DNA from: Insolitispirillum peregrinum
GTDB lineage: Bacteria > Pseudomonadota > Alphaproteobacteria > Rhodospirillales > Rhodospirillaceae
Reading direction: 5' to 3' (one strand)
Length of the DNA: 26,151 nt
NCBI RefSeq assembly: GCF_042665255.1
Contig: NZ_JBHTCD010000048.1
Shown: piece by piece, positions 16,642-24,199 of the stretch
Numbering within the stretch: position 1 is the first letter of the stretch
How the letters are laid out: each line of letters begins with the position of its first letter
Notes under the pieces: model-generated
What the model was told of the DNA's origin: nothing
Database searches by the model: none
What the model saw: only the letters and a program-made list of their open reading frames with translations
Made by a program: the position numbers and the translations under genes

Positions 16642-17367
16642 TTACGGTTTGCCAGAGGGTGCCGCAGAGGCAGGGGCAGCCGGAGCCGGTGCGGGCGACG
16701 GGGCCGGACAGGTGTCCGTTGCGACGGCAGCCATCCAGCGGGCCAGAACAGCACTGATCGCTTCGGCGCTATAGGGCACCGGAACCTCGTGGTCACGGGG
16801 GAACTCGGGGATATCCTTGTGGGTCATCGACAGGACCGTCACCTCGGGCGGGGTGCGGGTCAGGTCGTAAAAGACCTCCAGACGCGGATAGGGATCACCG
16901 CCGGAAAAATCATCCGCCCCAAAGGTGATGGCATAGCCCGGAGCATTGAACAGACTGCGGACCTGCCGGGCCGGTTTGCCGCGATAGCACAGGGTCTCAT
17001 GGGCTAACGCCTGTTCGACAGCCCGGTTGGCCGGAGCAGGCAGCGTCGAGGGAGCAGGCATGGTCAGCCCCTGCACCGAGGCAATCACCGCCTTGGCCGG
17101 TGGAGGCGCTTCGCTTTCCGGCGGGGTTTCCTCGTCGGTCTTGATCTTGCGCGCCTTGGGGTCAACCTGGGCGGCCTTTTCAACCACCTGCTTTTCCGCC
17201 ACCGGACCGACACGGGTCAGCGGCACAGACCGCTCGGCCTTCGCGGCATCGGGAGCAGAAGAGCCTCCTTTGGTCATGCCAGGCAAGTACACAATGGCTG
17301 CAATCACGGCGGAGATAACAACCACCGAGGCCAGACAGCCAATCATGCCTTTTGTATCATCATCCAT
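16642..17367 (-). CDS. Membrane-anchored protein of unknown function
   Basis: A 241-residue protein. Residues 1-8 are cytoplasmic, a membrane segment follows at about 9-30 (CLASVVVISAVIAAIVYLPG), then a charged, proline-rich linker and a periplasmic domain of about 90 residues starting near PANRAVEQALAHETLCYRG. Two cysteines (ETLC, TDTC) frame that domain and might form a disulfide. The last 20 residues are a Pro/Ala/Ser tail. No family recognised. The start ATG at 17367 has no strong ribosome site; a short hairpin lies 24-40 bases upstream. It seems to be transcribed alone, with about 190 bases to the Rieske gene. Confidence 0.8.
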   Translation of the reverse strand: MDDDTKGMIGCLASVVVISAVIAAIVYLPGMTKGGSSAPDAAKAERSVPLTRVGPVAEKQVVEKAAQVDPKARKIKTDEETPPESEAPPPAKAVIASVQGLTMPAPSTLPAPANRAVEQALAHETLCYRGKPARQVRSLFNAPGYAITFGADDFSGGDPYPRLEVFYDLTRTPPEVTVLSMTHKDIPEFPRDHEVPVPYSAEAISAVLARWMAAVATDTCPAPSPAPAPAAPASAAPSGKP

Positions 17368-17390
17368 CGGCGCGTTTTACTCTATTTTAT

Positions 17391-17407
17391 GCTGATACTG
17401 GATCAGC
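17391..17407. repeat. Short dyad upstream of the membrane-anchored protein gene
   Basis: GCTGAT and ATCAGC separated by five bases, 24-40 bases before the start codon at 17367. It could be a leader hairpin or an operator. Confidence 0.3.
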
Positions 17408-17465
17408 GTGCGTTAAGCCCGACGCAGGCGCGGTGATCTAACCTTTTGTTTTGTCGCATTATTAT

Positions 17466-17492
17466 TGCGAAAACTGGTTCCCACTTTTCGCA
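17466..17492. repeat. 27-base inverted repeat, TGCGAAAA-N11-TTTTCGCA
   Basis: Perfect eight-base arms around CTGGTTCCCAC, lying between the Rieske stop (17560) and the next start (17367). Nearly the same sequence (GCGAAAA, about 11 bases containing a GTGGGAAC core on one strand, TTTTCGC) recurs in my memory between genes of many Alphaproteobacteria, which suggests a conserved regulatory dyad or small dispersed repeat. Confidence 0.5.
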
Positions 17493-17559
17493 CAATACTC
17501 CAGGGAACCCCTGGATCAGAAGAACCATACTCGCCTTTGGTACGCTTGTCCTGTGCCTT

Positions 17560-17895
17560 TCAGGCGTCGAGATTTATGATGCCGTTCTGCTCATGGACGG
17601 CAACAGACTCGAGAAAGCGCCCGAAACAGGGGCCGTGGGTACATTCTCCGCTGACCGGGTTAAACAACGCCTTGTGCATCGCGCACATCAGCGCCGTCCG
17701 CTCAGGATTCCAGAACCCCTCCGGCTGCCAGTTCAGGGGAACGCGCAGATGGGGACACAGGTTGCGATAGGCGCGCACCTGTCCCTGATGGCGCAGAACA
17801 ATCAGTGACTGCGGATCGCCTGCACTGCCGGGGAGGGGAATCTCTCTGGCAATCCCCTCGGGCAACTCAGCGGAGGGCAGCAGGGGATGCGGCAT
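17560..17895 (-). CDS. Rieske [2Fe-2S] domain protein
   Basis: A 111-residue single-domain protein with both cluster-binding motifs: CPHL at residues 47-50 and CAMH about 20 residues later (LMCAMHKALF), followed by SGECTHGPCFGRFL. It resembles soluble Rieske-type ferredoxins, which pass electrons to oxygenases or reductases, and lacks a signal peptide or membrane anchor. It has GGAGGT before its ATG and overlaps the EVE gene by 29 bases, so the two are translated from one message. No oxygenase gene is nearby to name its partner. After its stop is a six-base GC hairpin (17500-17514) without a T-tract. Confidence 0.9.
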   Translation of the reverse strand: MPHPLLPSAELPEGIAREIPLPGSAGDPQSLIVLRHQGQVRAYRNLCPHLRVPLNWQPEGFWNPERTALMCAMHKALFNPVSGECTHGPCFGRFLESVAVHEQNGIINLDA

Positions 17896-18307
17896 CGGTC
17901 AGACCTCCGGCAAGATCGAGGATGATCGCCCACGCCTCTGCATCAATCGGCACCACCGACAGACGCGACTGACGCAGCAGGGCCAGATGGGCCAGACGCG
18001 GATCGGCCTTGATCTGTGCCAGCGTCACCGGGCGCACAAGGGCGGAGTCGGCCCGCATCCCTACCACCCCGAACCGGCCCGTCACATCCTCCGGGTCCGG
18101 ACTCCACGGCGCGGTGACGGTCAGCACCCCAATCGCTGCCCGCTGGCTCTGGCTGTGGTAGAACAACGCCTGATCACCGATCACCATCGCCTTCATATAG
18201 CCGTTGGCCTGATGATTGCGCACGCCGTCCCACGGGGCGGTGCCCGCGCGGCAATGATCATCCCACGACCAGCATTCGGGTTCGGACTTGACCAGCCAGA
18301 AGGCCAT
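17867..18307 (-). CDS. EVE-domain protein
   Basis: A 146-residue protein starting MAFWLVKSEPE, the family signature, then WDGVRNHQANGYMKAMVIGD and FYHSQSQRAAIG, which form the modified-base-binding pocket of EVE/PUA-like domains. EVE proteins are thought to recognise modified nucleobases in RNA or DNA. The start at 18307 has GGAG six bases upstream; the frame is open further to 18472, but that part is antisense-type filler over the YCII gene end. It overlaps the Rieske gene downstream and lies 61 bases after the YCII gene, an arrangement I know from other Alphaproteobacteria. Confidence 0.95.
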   Translation of the reverse strand: MAFWLVKSEPECWSWDDHCRAGTAPWDGVRNHQANGYMKAMVIGDQALFYHSQSQRAAIGVLTVTAPWSPDPEDVTGRFGVVGMRADSALVRPVTLAQIKADPRLAHLALLRQSRLSVVPIDAEAWAIILDLAGGLTDAASPAALR

Positions 18308-18368
18308 GGTGACTCCTGTGGTATGCGGACGCACACAGGCACCTTGCCTCTGTGCGTCCACAAAGACG

Positions 18369-18656
18369 TTACGCTGCCGGCAGAACCTTCTTGAACGGCT
18401 TGACGGTCGAGCTGGCAAACAGACCGGCCTTGGCATAGGGGTCTTCGGCGGCCCATGCCTGCGCGGCGGCAAGGTCGGGGAAATCGACCACCACCAGCGA
18501 CCCGATCATCGTTTCGCCATCGTCAGACAGCAGCGGACCGGCCAGAAACAGCGAGTCGCCCAGTGCCTTGAGGAATTCGACGTGCGCCGGACGATTGTCC
18601 AGACGGATCTGCAAAGCGCCCGCGTTGTCGAGATTGTAAACTGCAAACAGTGCCAT
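18369..18656 (-). CDS. YCII-family (YciI-like) protein
   Basis: A 95-residue ferredoxin-like-fold protein: strand AVYNLD, helix with NRPAHVEFL, GPLLSDDGETMIGSLVVVDF, then AAQAWAAEDPYAKAGLF and a final PFKKV. The conserved histidine (AHVEF) and the DPY motif thought to form the family's active site are present. The reaction is unknown for most members. It lies downstream of gpsA (73 bases) and upstream of the EVE gene, in the same direction. GAGAGAG precedes the ATG by ten bases. Confidence 0.93.
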   Translation of the reverse strand: MALFAVYNLDNAGALQIRLDNRPAHVEFLKALGDSLFLAGPLLSDDGETMIGSLVVVDFPDLAAAQAWAAEDPYAKAGLFASSTVKPFKKVLPAA

Positions 18657-18729
18657 GGGAGTGTCTCTCTCTTTTCAAGAACGCCGGAGTCCCGGCAAAC
18701 AGGTCATCACCGGCCTCGATCGCCAGTGA

Positions 18730-19731
18730 TCAGTGTTCCAGTTCGATGCGGAACGGACGCGACAGCAGGGCGGCAACCACCTGTTCCACATCGGCCCCGC
18801 GATTGAGGATCGCATCGACCGCCTGACAGATCGGCATGTCAACGCCCAGTTGTTCCGCAAGAGCAACGACGGCAGCGGCAGTGAACACCCCTTCGGTGAC
18901 CGCTTTGCGTCCGGCAAGAATCGCACTCAGGCTTTTGCCTTCCCCCAGCGCAAAACCGAGCGAAAAATTGCGCGACTGCATCGAGGTGGCGGTCAGCAAC
19001 AGGTCGCCCATCCCCGACAGGCCCATGAACGTCCCCGGCAGCCCGCCCTTGGCGACGCCCAGACGGGTGATTTCAGCCAACCCACGGGTCAGCAGGGCCG
19101 CACGGGCATTGTCCCCCATCGCCCGCCCTTCGAGCACACCACAGGCGATCGCCAGCACGTTTTTCACTGCGCCGCCGACCTCGGCCCCGATCAGGTCCGC
19201 CGACAGATAGGGGCGGAACGACCGGCTGCCAAGGGCACTCAGCAAAGACGTGCCAAGCGCCTGATCCTCACAGGCCAGCGTCACCGCCGTCGGCAGCCCA
19301 CGAGCAACCTCGGCGGCAAAGCTGGGACCGGACAAGGCCACCAGCGGCACCGTTGCCGGTAACGTTTCGGCAGCGACTTCGCTCATCAACTGGCCGCTGC
19401 CCTGCTCGATCCCCTTGGCACAGATCAACGCCGGGACACCGGGACGCCAGTGCGGGGCCAGAGTGGCACAGGTCGCGCGCAGATGCTGGGCAGGAACCAC
19501 CAGCAACACCGCATCGGCAGCCGCCAGCACCGCCAGCGCATCGGTGGTCGCCCGCAGGGACGGGGCCAGCGGCAGGCCGGGAAGATAGTCGGGATTTTCA
19601 TGCTGGCCGTTGATGGCGTCGGCGACGGCCTGTTCCCGCGCCCACAGGGTCGTTTGCCGTCCGGCCCGCGTTGCCGCCAGAGCCAGCGCCGTACCCCAGG
19701 CACCTGCTCCGATTACCCCAATCCGTTGCAC
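18730..19731 (-). CDS. gpsA: Glycerol-3-phosphate dehydrogenase [NAD(P)+]
   Basis: A 333-residue cytoplasmic enzyme reducing dihydroxyacetone phosphate to sn-glycerol 3-phosphate, the backbone for phospholipids. The N-terminal Rossmann motif GAGAWGT is at residues 8-14; LSGPSFAAEVARGLPTAVT and the catalytic lysine in GGAVKNVLAIACG (about 190) follow, and LSGMGDLLLTATSMQSRN binds substrate. Length matches the family. It begins with GTG, with GGAG about ten bases upstream. It sits 48 bases after the ABC permease gene and before YCII and EVE. Confidence 0.97.
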   Translation of the reverse strand: MQRIGVIGAGAWGTALALAATRAGRQTTLWAREQAVADAINGQHENPDYLPGLPLAPSLRATTDALAVLAAADAVLLVVPAQHLRATCATLAPHWRPGVPALICAKGIEQGSGQLMSEVAAETLPATVPLVALSGPSFAAEVARGLPTAVTLACEDQALGTSLLSALGSRSFRPYLSADLIGAEVGGAVKNVLAIACGVLEGRAMGDNARAALLTRGLAEITRLGVAKGGLPGTFMGLSGMGDLLLTATSMQSRNFSLGFALGEGKSLSAILAGRKAVTEGVFTAAAVVALAEQLGVDMPICQAVDAILNRGADVEQVVAALLSRPFRIELEH

Positions 19732-19779
19732 TGTCTGCTTTCTCCGCTCTCCCGCCCGTCGCTGGCCGGGTGAAAATGA

Positions 19780-20604
19780 TCATTCGCCGACATTGAGCAA
19801 CAAGCCACGCCGCCGCGCAACCCGGAAGGTGTACAAAAACAATCCGGCCATCAGCGACAGATAACCCAGATCGAGAGCAAGGGCGGTCCACCACAGGCTC
19901 CAGTCAAAGGTTCCGCTGATCAGCACGACGCGCATCCCCTCGAAAACGTGCGAGGACGGCAGCCACCAGGCGACGGTTTGCAGCCAGCCGGGCAGGGTCG
20001 AGATGGGGTAATAAATTCCCGACAGCGGGGCGAGGGCAAAAATCAGCACCCACGCCAGACTCTCCGCCCCCAGCCCAAAGCGCAGGACCAGCGCCGAAAC
20101 GCCCAGACCGACACTCCAGCCGGTGATCAGCAACAGCAGGAAAAAACCGACCAGCGGCAGGCCCATGGCGAAAATGTTGTAGTGGAACAACGGAATTGCC
20201 AACAGCGCCGCTGGCAACAGGCCGATGGTGGTGCGGATGGCGCTCATGGTGATCAGGGCGACGATGAATTCATAGGGGCGCAACGGACTGACGAACAGGT
20301 GTCCGAGATTACGCGCCCACATTTCTTCCATGAACGACAGCGACAGGCCGAGATTGGCGCGGAACAACACGTCCCACAGCAGCACGGCGGCCAGCAACGC
20401 CCCGGCCGCCTGCACCAGCCATGATGACTGGGTGGTGAAGAACTGGCTGATGAAGCCCCACATCACCATCTGGACCGTCGGCCAATAGGCCATTTCCAGC
20501 AGCCGGATCGGGCTGGACCGCATCACATACAGATGCCGCAGACACACGGCCCCGACACGATGCCAGGCAAAACCGGACCAGCCGGGAACAAGACCTCTGC
20601 TCAT
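19780..20604 (-). CDS. ABC-2 type transporter permease
   Basis: A 274-residue polytopic membrane protein with six hydrophobic segments and the ABC-2 (NodJ/DrrB-like) pattern: an N-terminal amphipathic coupling region (RHLYVMRSSPIRLLEMAYWP), FMEEMWARNLGHLFVSPLRPYEFI as cytoplasmic loop, and LAPLSGIYYPISTLPGWLQ before the last helices. It exports an unidentified substrate, often a lipid, polysaccharide or drug. The start overlaps the ATPase stop by four bases, showing coupling. Direct neighbours are degenerate GGDEF/EAL proteins upstream and gpsA downstream. Confidence 0.93.
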   Translation of the reverse strand: MSRGLVPGWSGFAWHRVGAVCLRHLYVMRSSPIRLLEMAYWPTVQMVMWGFISQFFTTQSSWLVQAAGALLAAVLLWDVLFRANLGLSLSFMEEMWARNLGHLFVSPLRPYEFIVALITMSAIRTTIGLLPAALLAIPLFHYNIFAMGLPLVGFFLLLLITGWSVGLGVSALVLRFGLGAESLAWVLIFALAPLSGIYYPISTLPGWLQTVAWWLPSSHVFEGMRVVLISGTFDWSLWWTALALDLGYLSLMAGLFLYTFRVARRRGLLLNVGE

Positions 20605-21362
20605 TGGGCCGGTCCGCCTTTTTCCTGTCCACGGGCGATATCGAGAAAGACGTCTTCCAGATTGGTGCGGCCATAGCGTTCGGTCAGCTCGGACACGCTG
20701 CCACGGTCAAAAATCCGCCCCTGCCGCATCATCAAAACCTGCGAGCACAGGCGTTCGACCTCGGCCATGTTGTGCGAGGCGAGGAACAGCGTGGCCCCCG
20801 TTTCCGCAGCGTAACGGCTGAGGTAGCCGCGAATCCAGTCGCCGCTGTCCGGGTCAAGGCTGGCCGTCGGTTCGTCGAGGATCAACAGGCGCGGGCGATT
20901 GATCAGCGCCTTGGCCAAAGCAACACGGGTTTTCTGTCCGGCAGACAGGCGGCTGGTCCGACGGGTGACAAACGCGCCCAGCTCCAGATCCTCGACCATC
21001 TCGGCAATCCGCTCCGCCGGTTGGGGCAGGCCGTACAGGCGGGCGTAAATCGTCAGGTTCTCGCGGACGGTCAGCCGTCCCGGCAAATCGACATAGGGGC
21101 TGGAAAAGTTCACCTGCGCCAGTGCCCCGTAACGGTCGGTGGCCATGTCGTGCCCGAGCAAGGCCACCTGCCCGGACGTCGGCAGCAGCAGGCCCAGCAG
21201 CATGGCAATGGTGGTGGTCTTGCCCGCCCCGTTGCCCCCCAGCAGGGCGGTGATGCTTCCCTGTGGGACCTCAAAGCTCAGGCCATCAACCACCGGGGTC
21301 AGGCTGTAGATCTTGGTCAGATTGTGGACCCGGATTGCCGGGGGACACTCATCAGGCATCAT
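20601..21362 (-). CDS. ABC transporter ATP-binding protein
   Basis: A 253-residue ATPase. Walker A GGNGAGKTT is near residue 38, the signature is LSAGQ (variant of LSGGQ), Walker B LLILDEPTASLDP, and the switch histidine lies in ASHNMAEV. It closely fits ATPases paired with ABC-2 exporters (NodI/CcmA type). Start 21362 is one of two adjacent ATGs, eight bases before the preceding stop is cleared; the ribosome site is weak, so coupling to the upstream EAL-like gene is likely. The frame is open to 21539, but that portion overlaps the preceding gene. Confidence 0.95.
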   Translation of the reverse strand: MMPDECPPAIRVHNLTKIYSLTPVVDGLSFEVPQGSITALLGGNGAGKTTTIAMLLGLLLPTSGQVALLGHDMATDRYGALAQVNFSSPYVDLPGRLTVRENLTIYARLYGLPQPAERIAEMVEDLELGAFVTRRTSRLSAGQKTRVALAKALINRPRLLILDEPTASLDPDSGDWIRGYLSRYAAETGATLFLASHNMAEVERLCSQVLMMRQGRIFDRGSVSELTERYGRTNLEDVFLDIARGQEKGGPAQ

Positions 21363-21369
21363 TGCGCCA

Positions 21370-22659
21370 TCACAACAAAAGATAGGGTTTGGTGATGCGG
21401 TCGATATAGCGGCCCTGGAACAGGCGAATTCCCTGACCCTGACCGAACTGCACCGCTTTTTCATCGTCACAGCGGGCCAGAATGATCTTGCCCTGTCCGG
21501 TGCGGGCCAGCACCGCACTGGCGGCGTCGCCCTCGGCACTGTGCAGGACGTTGGGCAAGTCGTCAGACCATGACAGCTTCATCAGATCAACCCCCAGCCG
21601 GGTCGGATCAACAAACGGCAGGGTGCGCCAGTTCAGGCCATCAACGCACAAGCGATAACCGCGCTGGCGGACAAAATCACGGGCAAAGAAAAAGGCGTTG
21701 AGGTCAGCAAAGATGTCTTCGCTGCGCACCTCCAGCACCACCGTACCATGACTGCCGGGCGACAGGCTGTCATCAAAGCGCAGGAAGTCATCCGACAGGA
21801 TGGTGCTGACATTCAGATTGATAGAAAACCCCTGATTGAGGGTCTTGTCATCGCGACGGGTCAGCATCGCCAGAACCCGGCGGTCCAGGGTCTGGGTCAG
21901 GTGCTGGAACAGCCAGGGATTCGAGGCCAGATCGACATGCGGCAACATCGTTTCGCGCAGGTCATTGATCGACACGAACACTTCGGTAAACACCGGGTCC
22001 GGGGCGGCCCGCCCAACCATCGCACAGACGGCCTGCCGACGGATATGGCTGGAGAGGTCGGCCCCCATCAGGGCACTCTCAACGCGGGACAGCATGGCCG
22101 CCGTCAAGGGCGCTCCCCGCCGGATGGAACCGGGGTCGCTGTTCTGCCGCAAATGCCGTCGCGGGGTCCCCATGCTGGGAGCGCGGTGGCTTTGCACCAG
22201 TTGCTGGATGTCCTTCAGCAGCAGGCCATGGTCATTGTCCAGACGATACCAGGTGGCAAGAGAGTCGCTTTCAACGCCATGCGCCGCCGGTTGATCCATC
22301 AGCGGGTCATGGGCGAACAGGAACCGCACCTTGACCAGCGCCGCCCGCACGGAATCAGCCGAGGTGATCGAAAATGACACCACAAAGTCATTGTTGCGCA
22401 GCCAGTAAAAGCGAACCCCTTCGCGGGTGACCAGACCATTGAAGGTATGCTCGACCGCGTGCAGGGTGTGATCGGCCAGATTGTCCGGCTTCATCCGCGA
22501 CAGGTGCCCGCGCACGACCCAGCGACCTTTGGTATTGGCACTCAAGCGCTTGATATCGTGCAGCAGGCGCTTTTCATCGACCACCCCCTTGGGATGTTCG
22601 GGGGGGCCACTGCTGCGCCGGGCCGGGGTCAACGGGGGTGGCGTCTGCTTCTCGCTCAT
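21370..22659 (-). CDS. Degenerate GGDEF/EAL-like protein
   Basis: A 429-residue cytoplasmic protein. After a proline-rich start, residues about 30-140 resemble a decayed GGDEF domain (FYWLRNNDFVVSF in place of GGDEF). Residues about 200-429 resemble an EAL domain (INLNVSTILSDDF, VVLEVRSEDIF, CVDGLNWRTLPFVDP, LFQGRYID), but the EAL signature, the DDFG metal motif and the KID lysine-aspartate are not canonical. It should therefore not hydrolyse c-di-GMP; binding a nucleotide or protein partner is possible. It is a paralogue of the gene just upstream (14 bases apart) and is followed by the ABC ATPase at 7 bases. The start is ATG 22659 (or the ATG one codon before), behind GGGGG. Confidence 0.7.
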   Translation of the reverse strand: MSEKQTPPPLTPARRSSGPPEHPKGVVDEKRLLHDIKRLSANTKGRWVVRGHLSRMKPDNLADHTLHAVEHTFNGLVTREGVRFYWLRNNDFVVSFSITSADSVRAALVKVRFLFAHDPLMDQPAAHGVESDSLATWYRLDNDHGLLLKDIQQLVQSHRAPSMGTPRRHLRQNSDPGSIRRGAPLTAAMLSRVESALMGADLSSHIRRQAVCAMVGRAAPDPVFTEVFVSINDLRETMLPHVDLASNPWLFQHLTQTLDRRVLAMLTRRDDKTLNQGFSINLNVSTILSDDFLRFDDSLSPGSHGTVVLEVRSEDIFADLNAFFFARDFVRQRGYRLCVDGLNWRTLPFVDPTRLGVDLMKLSWSDDLPNVLHSAEGDAASAVLARTGQGKIILARCDDEKAVQFGQGQGIRLFQGRYIDRITKPYLLL

Positions 22660-22673
22660 CATCGCCCCCGTGC

Positions 22674-24035
22674 TCACTGGGTCCGGCGCCGGGACGGCGC
22701 AGACAAAACCTGAACCTGATCCAGCCAGGGCATGTTGGGGCATTCGCTGCGGCGGCGCCCCATGACCGAGGTGCGCCGGATGATGCAATCCCGCAGGATG
22801 CACTGGCTGGATGAGGGACATTGCTGCATCGTAACCGTTCCCAGAATGGCATCCATATAGCGCCCTTGAAAGGCGGTCATGCCATTGGCCAGCCCCCAAC
22901 TCATCGCCTGTTCGGATTCGCAGCGGGACAGAATAACCCGCTCGGCCCCCAGCCCGCTGACCAGATCGACCAGACCTTCGCCCTTGCGGGGATGCTGCGG
23001 GGCCGCCAGATCGGCTGCCCACAGGATTTTTACAAAGTCCGGGTCAAGCAGTGACATGTCCATCGCCCCCAGCATCGCCGGGCTCAGGCCATCGATCAGG
23101 ATGCCATGGCCGTTATGGCGCAGCAGGTCGCGGGTCGACTGATAGGCCGCCAGATTGGTGAAAATATCGATCACCTGCACTTCGGCGATCACTTTCTGCC
23201 CGGGCTTCAGGACATTCAGCAGGCCCCGGAACTCGCGGCTGTCGATGCTTTCCAGATTCAGGTTCAGGCTGATGGCAGCCGGACGGGCCAGAACCGGGGC
23301 CTGCGGCAAAACCGCCAGCAGGGCGGCGTCAAGGGTGCGGGAGAAATCCTGAAACAGCCAGCGATCGGCAAAGATATCCTTGCCGGGGGCGATGGAATCC
23401 CGCACCTCGGTGATGCCGACGGTGATTTCCTCGAACATGATTTCGGCGCTTTGCCTGGGCCGCAAGCGGATGCAGGGCTGGCGGCGCAGCATCGGACGAA
23501 TGTTCAGGGCCAGCACCTTGTCGCGCAACTGATCGAGGTCACTGGGGCTGAGCGGTTCCGGCGGCGCCGGAGTTCCGAGACGCTGCTTGCGCAGGATTTC
23601 GGCGGCCTCCAGCAGGTTGCGCACCACCATTTCCAGCTCGGAAAAATCAACCTCATAGGCATACCACGTCACGAACGGGTCAATGCCATCATCAAAGTCG
23701 TCAAAGGTCAGGGGATCATTATCGAACAGCGAGCGGACCCGGTGGACGATGTTGTCCACCTGATTTTCCGGCATGTCCCGCCCGAGGACAAAGATGTCCC
23801 CGTTCGACAACAGAAAGACTTGCAGATTGTGGCTGATTTCCAGCGGAGCAAACAGGCGTGAGGCGATTTTCAGGCGGCTGCCGGGGCGATTGCTGGGCAG
23901 CAACTGGGACAAATGCAATTGCACCGCCGTCCGGCCCGCAGGGGTCCGTCCACCACGCTCGATGGTATCCAGCAACTCCCGTTCCGCACGGGTGGGGTCT
24001 CGTTCCTGCAACATCATGGCCCACGATATACTCAC
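22674..24035 (-). CDS. Degenerate GGDEF/EAL-like protein with cysteine-rich tail
   Basis: A 453-residue paralogue of the following gene. It has matching blocks: LSNGDIFVLGRDMPEN (GGDEF-like position), ISLNLNLESIDSREF, AEVQVIDIF, ILIDGLSPAML, DPDFVKILW and MTAFQGRYMDAI. EAL, DDFG and other metal ligands are again missing. The C-terminal 51 residues are extra and carry four cysteines at about 406, 412, 417 and 432 amid basic residues, suggestive of a metal site. The start is uncertain: GTG 24035 gives 453 residues, ATG 24017/24014 gives six or seven fewer; no strong ribosome site. It is the first gene of the four-gene run ending with the ABC exporter, and diverges from hldE. Confidence 0.7.
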   Translation of the reverse strand: MSISWAMMLQERDPTRAERELLDTIERGGRTPAGRTAVQLHLSQLLPSNRPGSRLKIASRLFAPLEISHNLQVFLLSNGDIFVLGRDMPENQVDNIVHRVRSLFDNDPLTFDDFDDGIDPFVTWYAYEVDFSELEMVVRNLLEAAEILRKQRLGTPAPPEPLSPSDLDQLRDKVLALNIRPMLRRQPCIRLRPRQSAEIMFEEITVGITEVRDSIAPGKDIFADRWLFQDFSRTLDAALLAVLPQAPVLARPAAISLNLNLESIDSREFRGLLNVLKPGQKVIAEVQVIDIFTNLAAYQSTRDLLRHNGHGILIDGLSPAMLGAMDMSLLDPDFVKILWAADLAAPQHPRKGEGLVDLVSGLGAERVILSRCESEQAMSWGLANGMTAFQGRYMDAILGTVTMQQCPSSSQCILRDCIIRRTSVMGRRRSECPNMPWLDQVQVLSAPSRRRTQ

Positions 24036-24199
24036 TGGGAATATCCAACCCTAAAAAGGCTATAAAGGAAAGGCTTCACCGCCATTCAGGCTGAAATTTC
24101 ACCAGCCGGACCCATTCTGTTCCAACTGCTTTCCGGCTGTGGCAAAGGCGACAACATCCCTTGGCGAACCAGAGTCGCTGGTGGTAGTGTACCGTCATC

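Noticed and set aside
17457..17495. GGAAC in the dyad as an EcfG-type general stress promoter
   Set aside because: No CGTT-like -10 element at 16-17 bases from GGAAC on that strand.
17500..17514. CCAGGG-AAC-CCCTGG hairpin as a terminator for the Rieske transcript
   Set aside because: Only six base pairs and no T-tract on either strand.
17446..17808. Plus-strand frame of 120 codons
   Set aside because: Antisense to the Rieske gene, whose cluster ligands are clear on the other strand.
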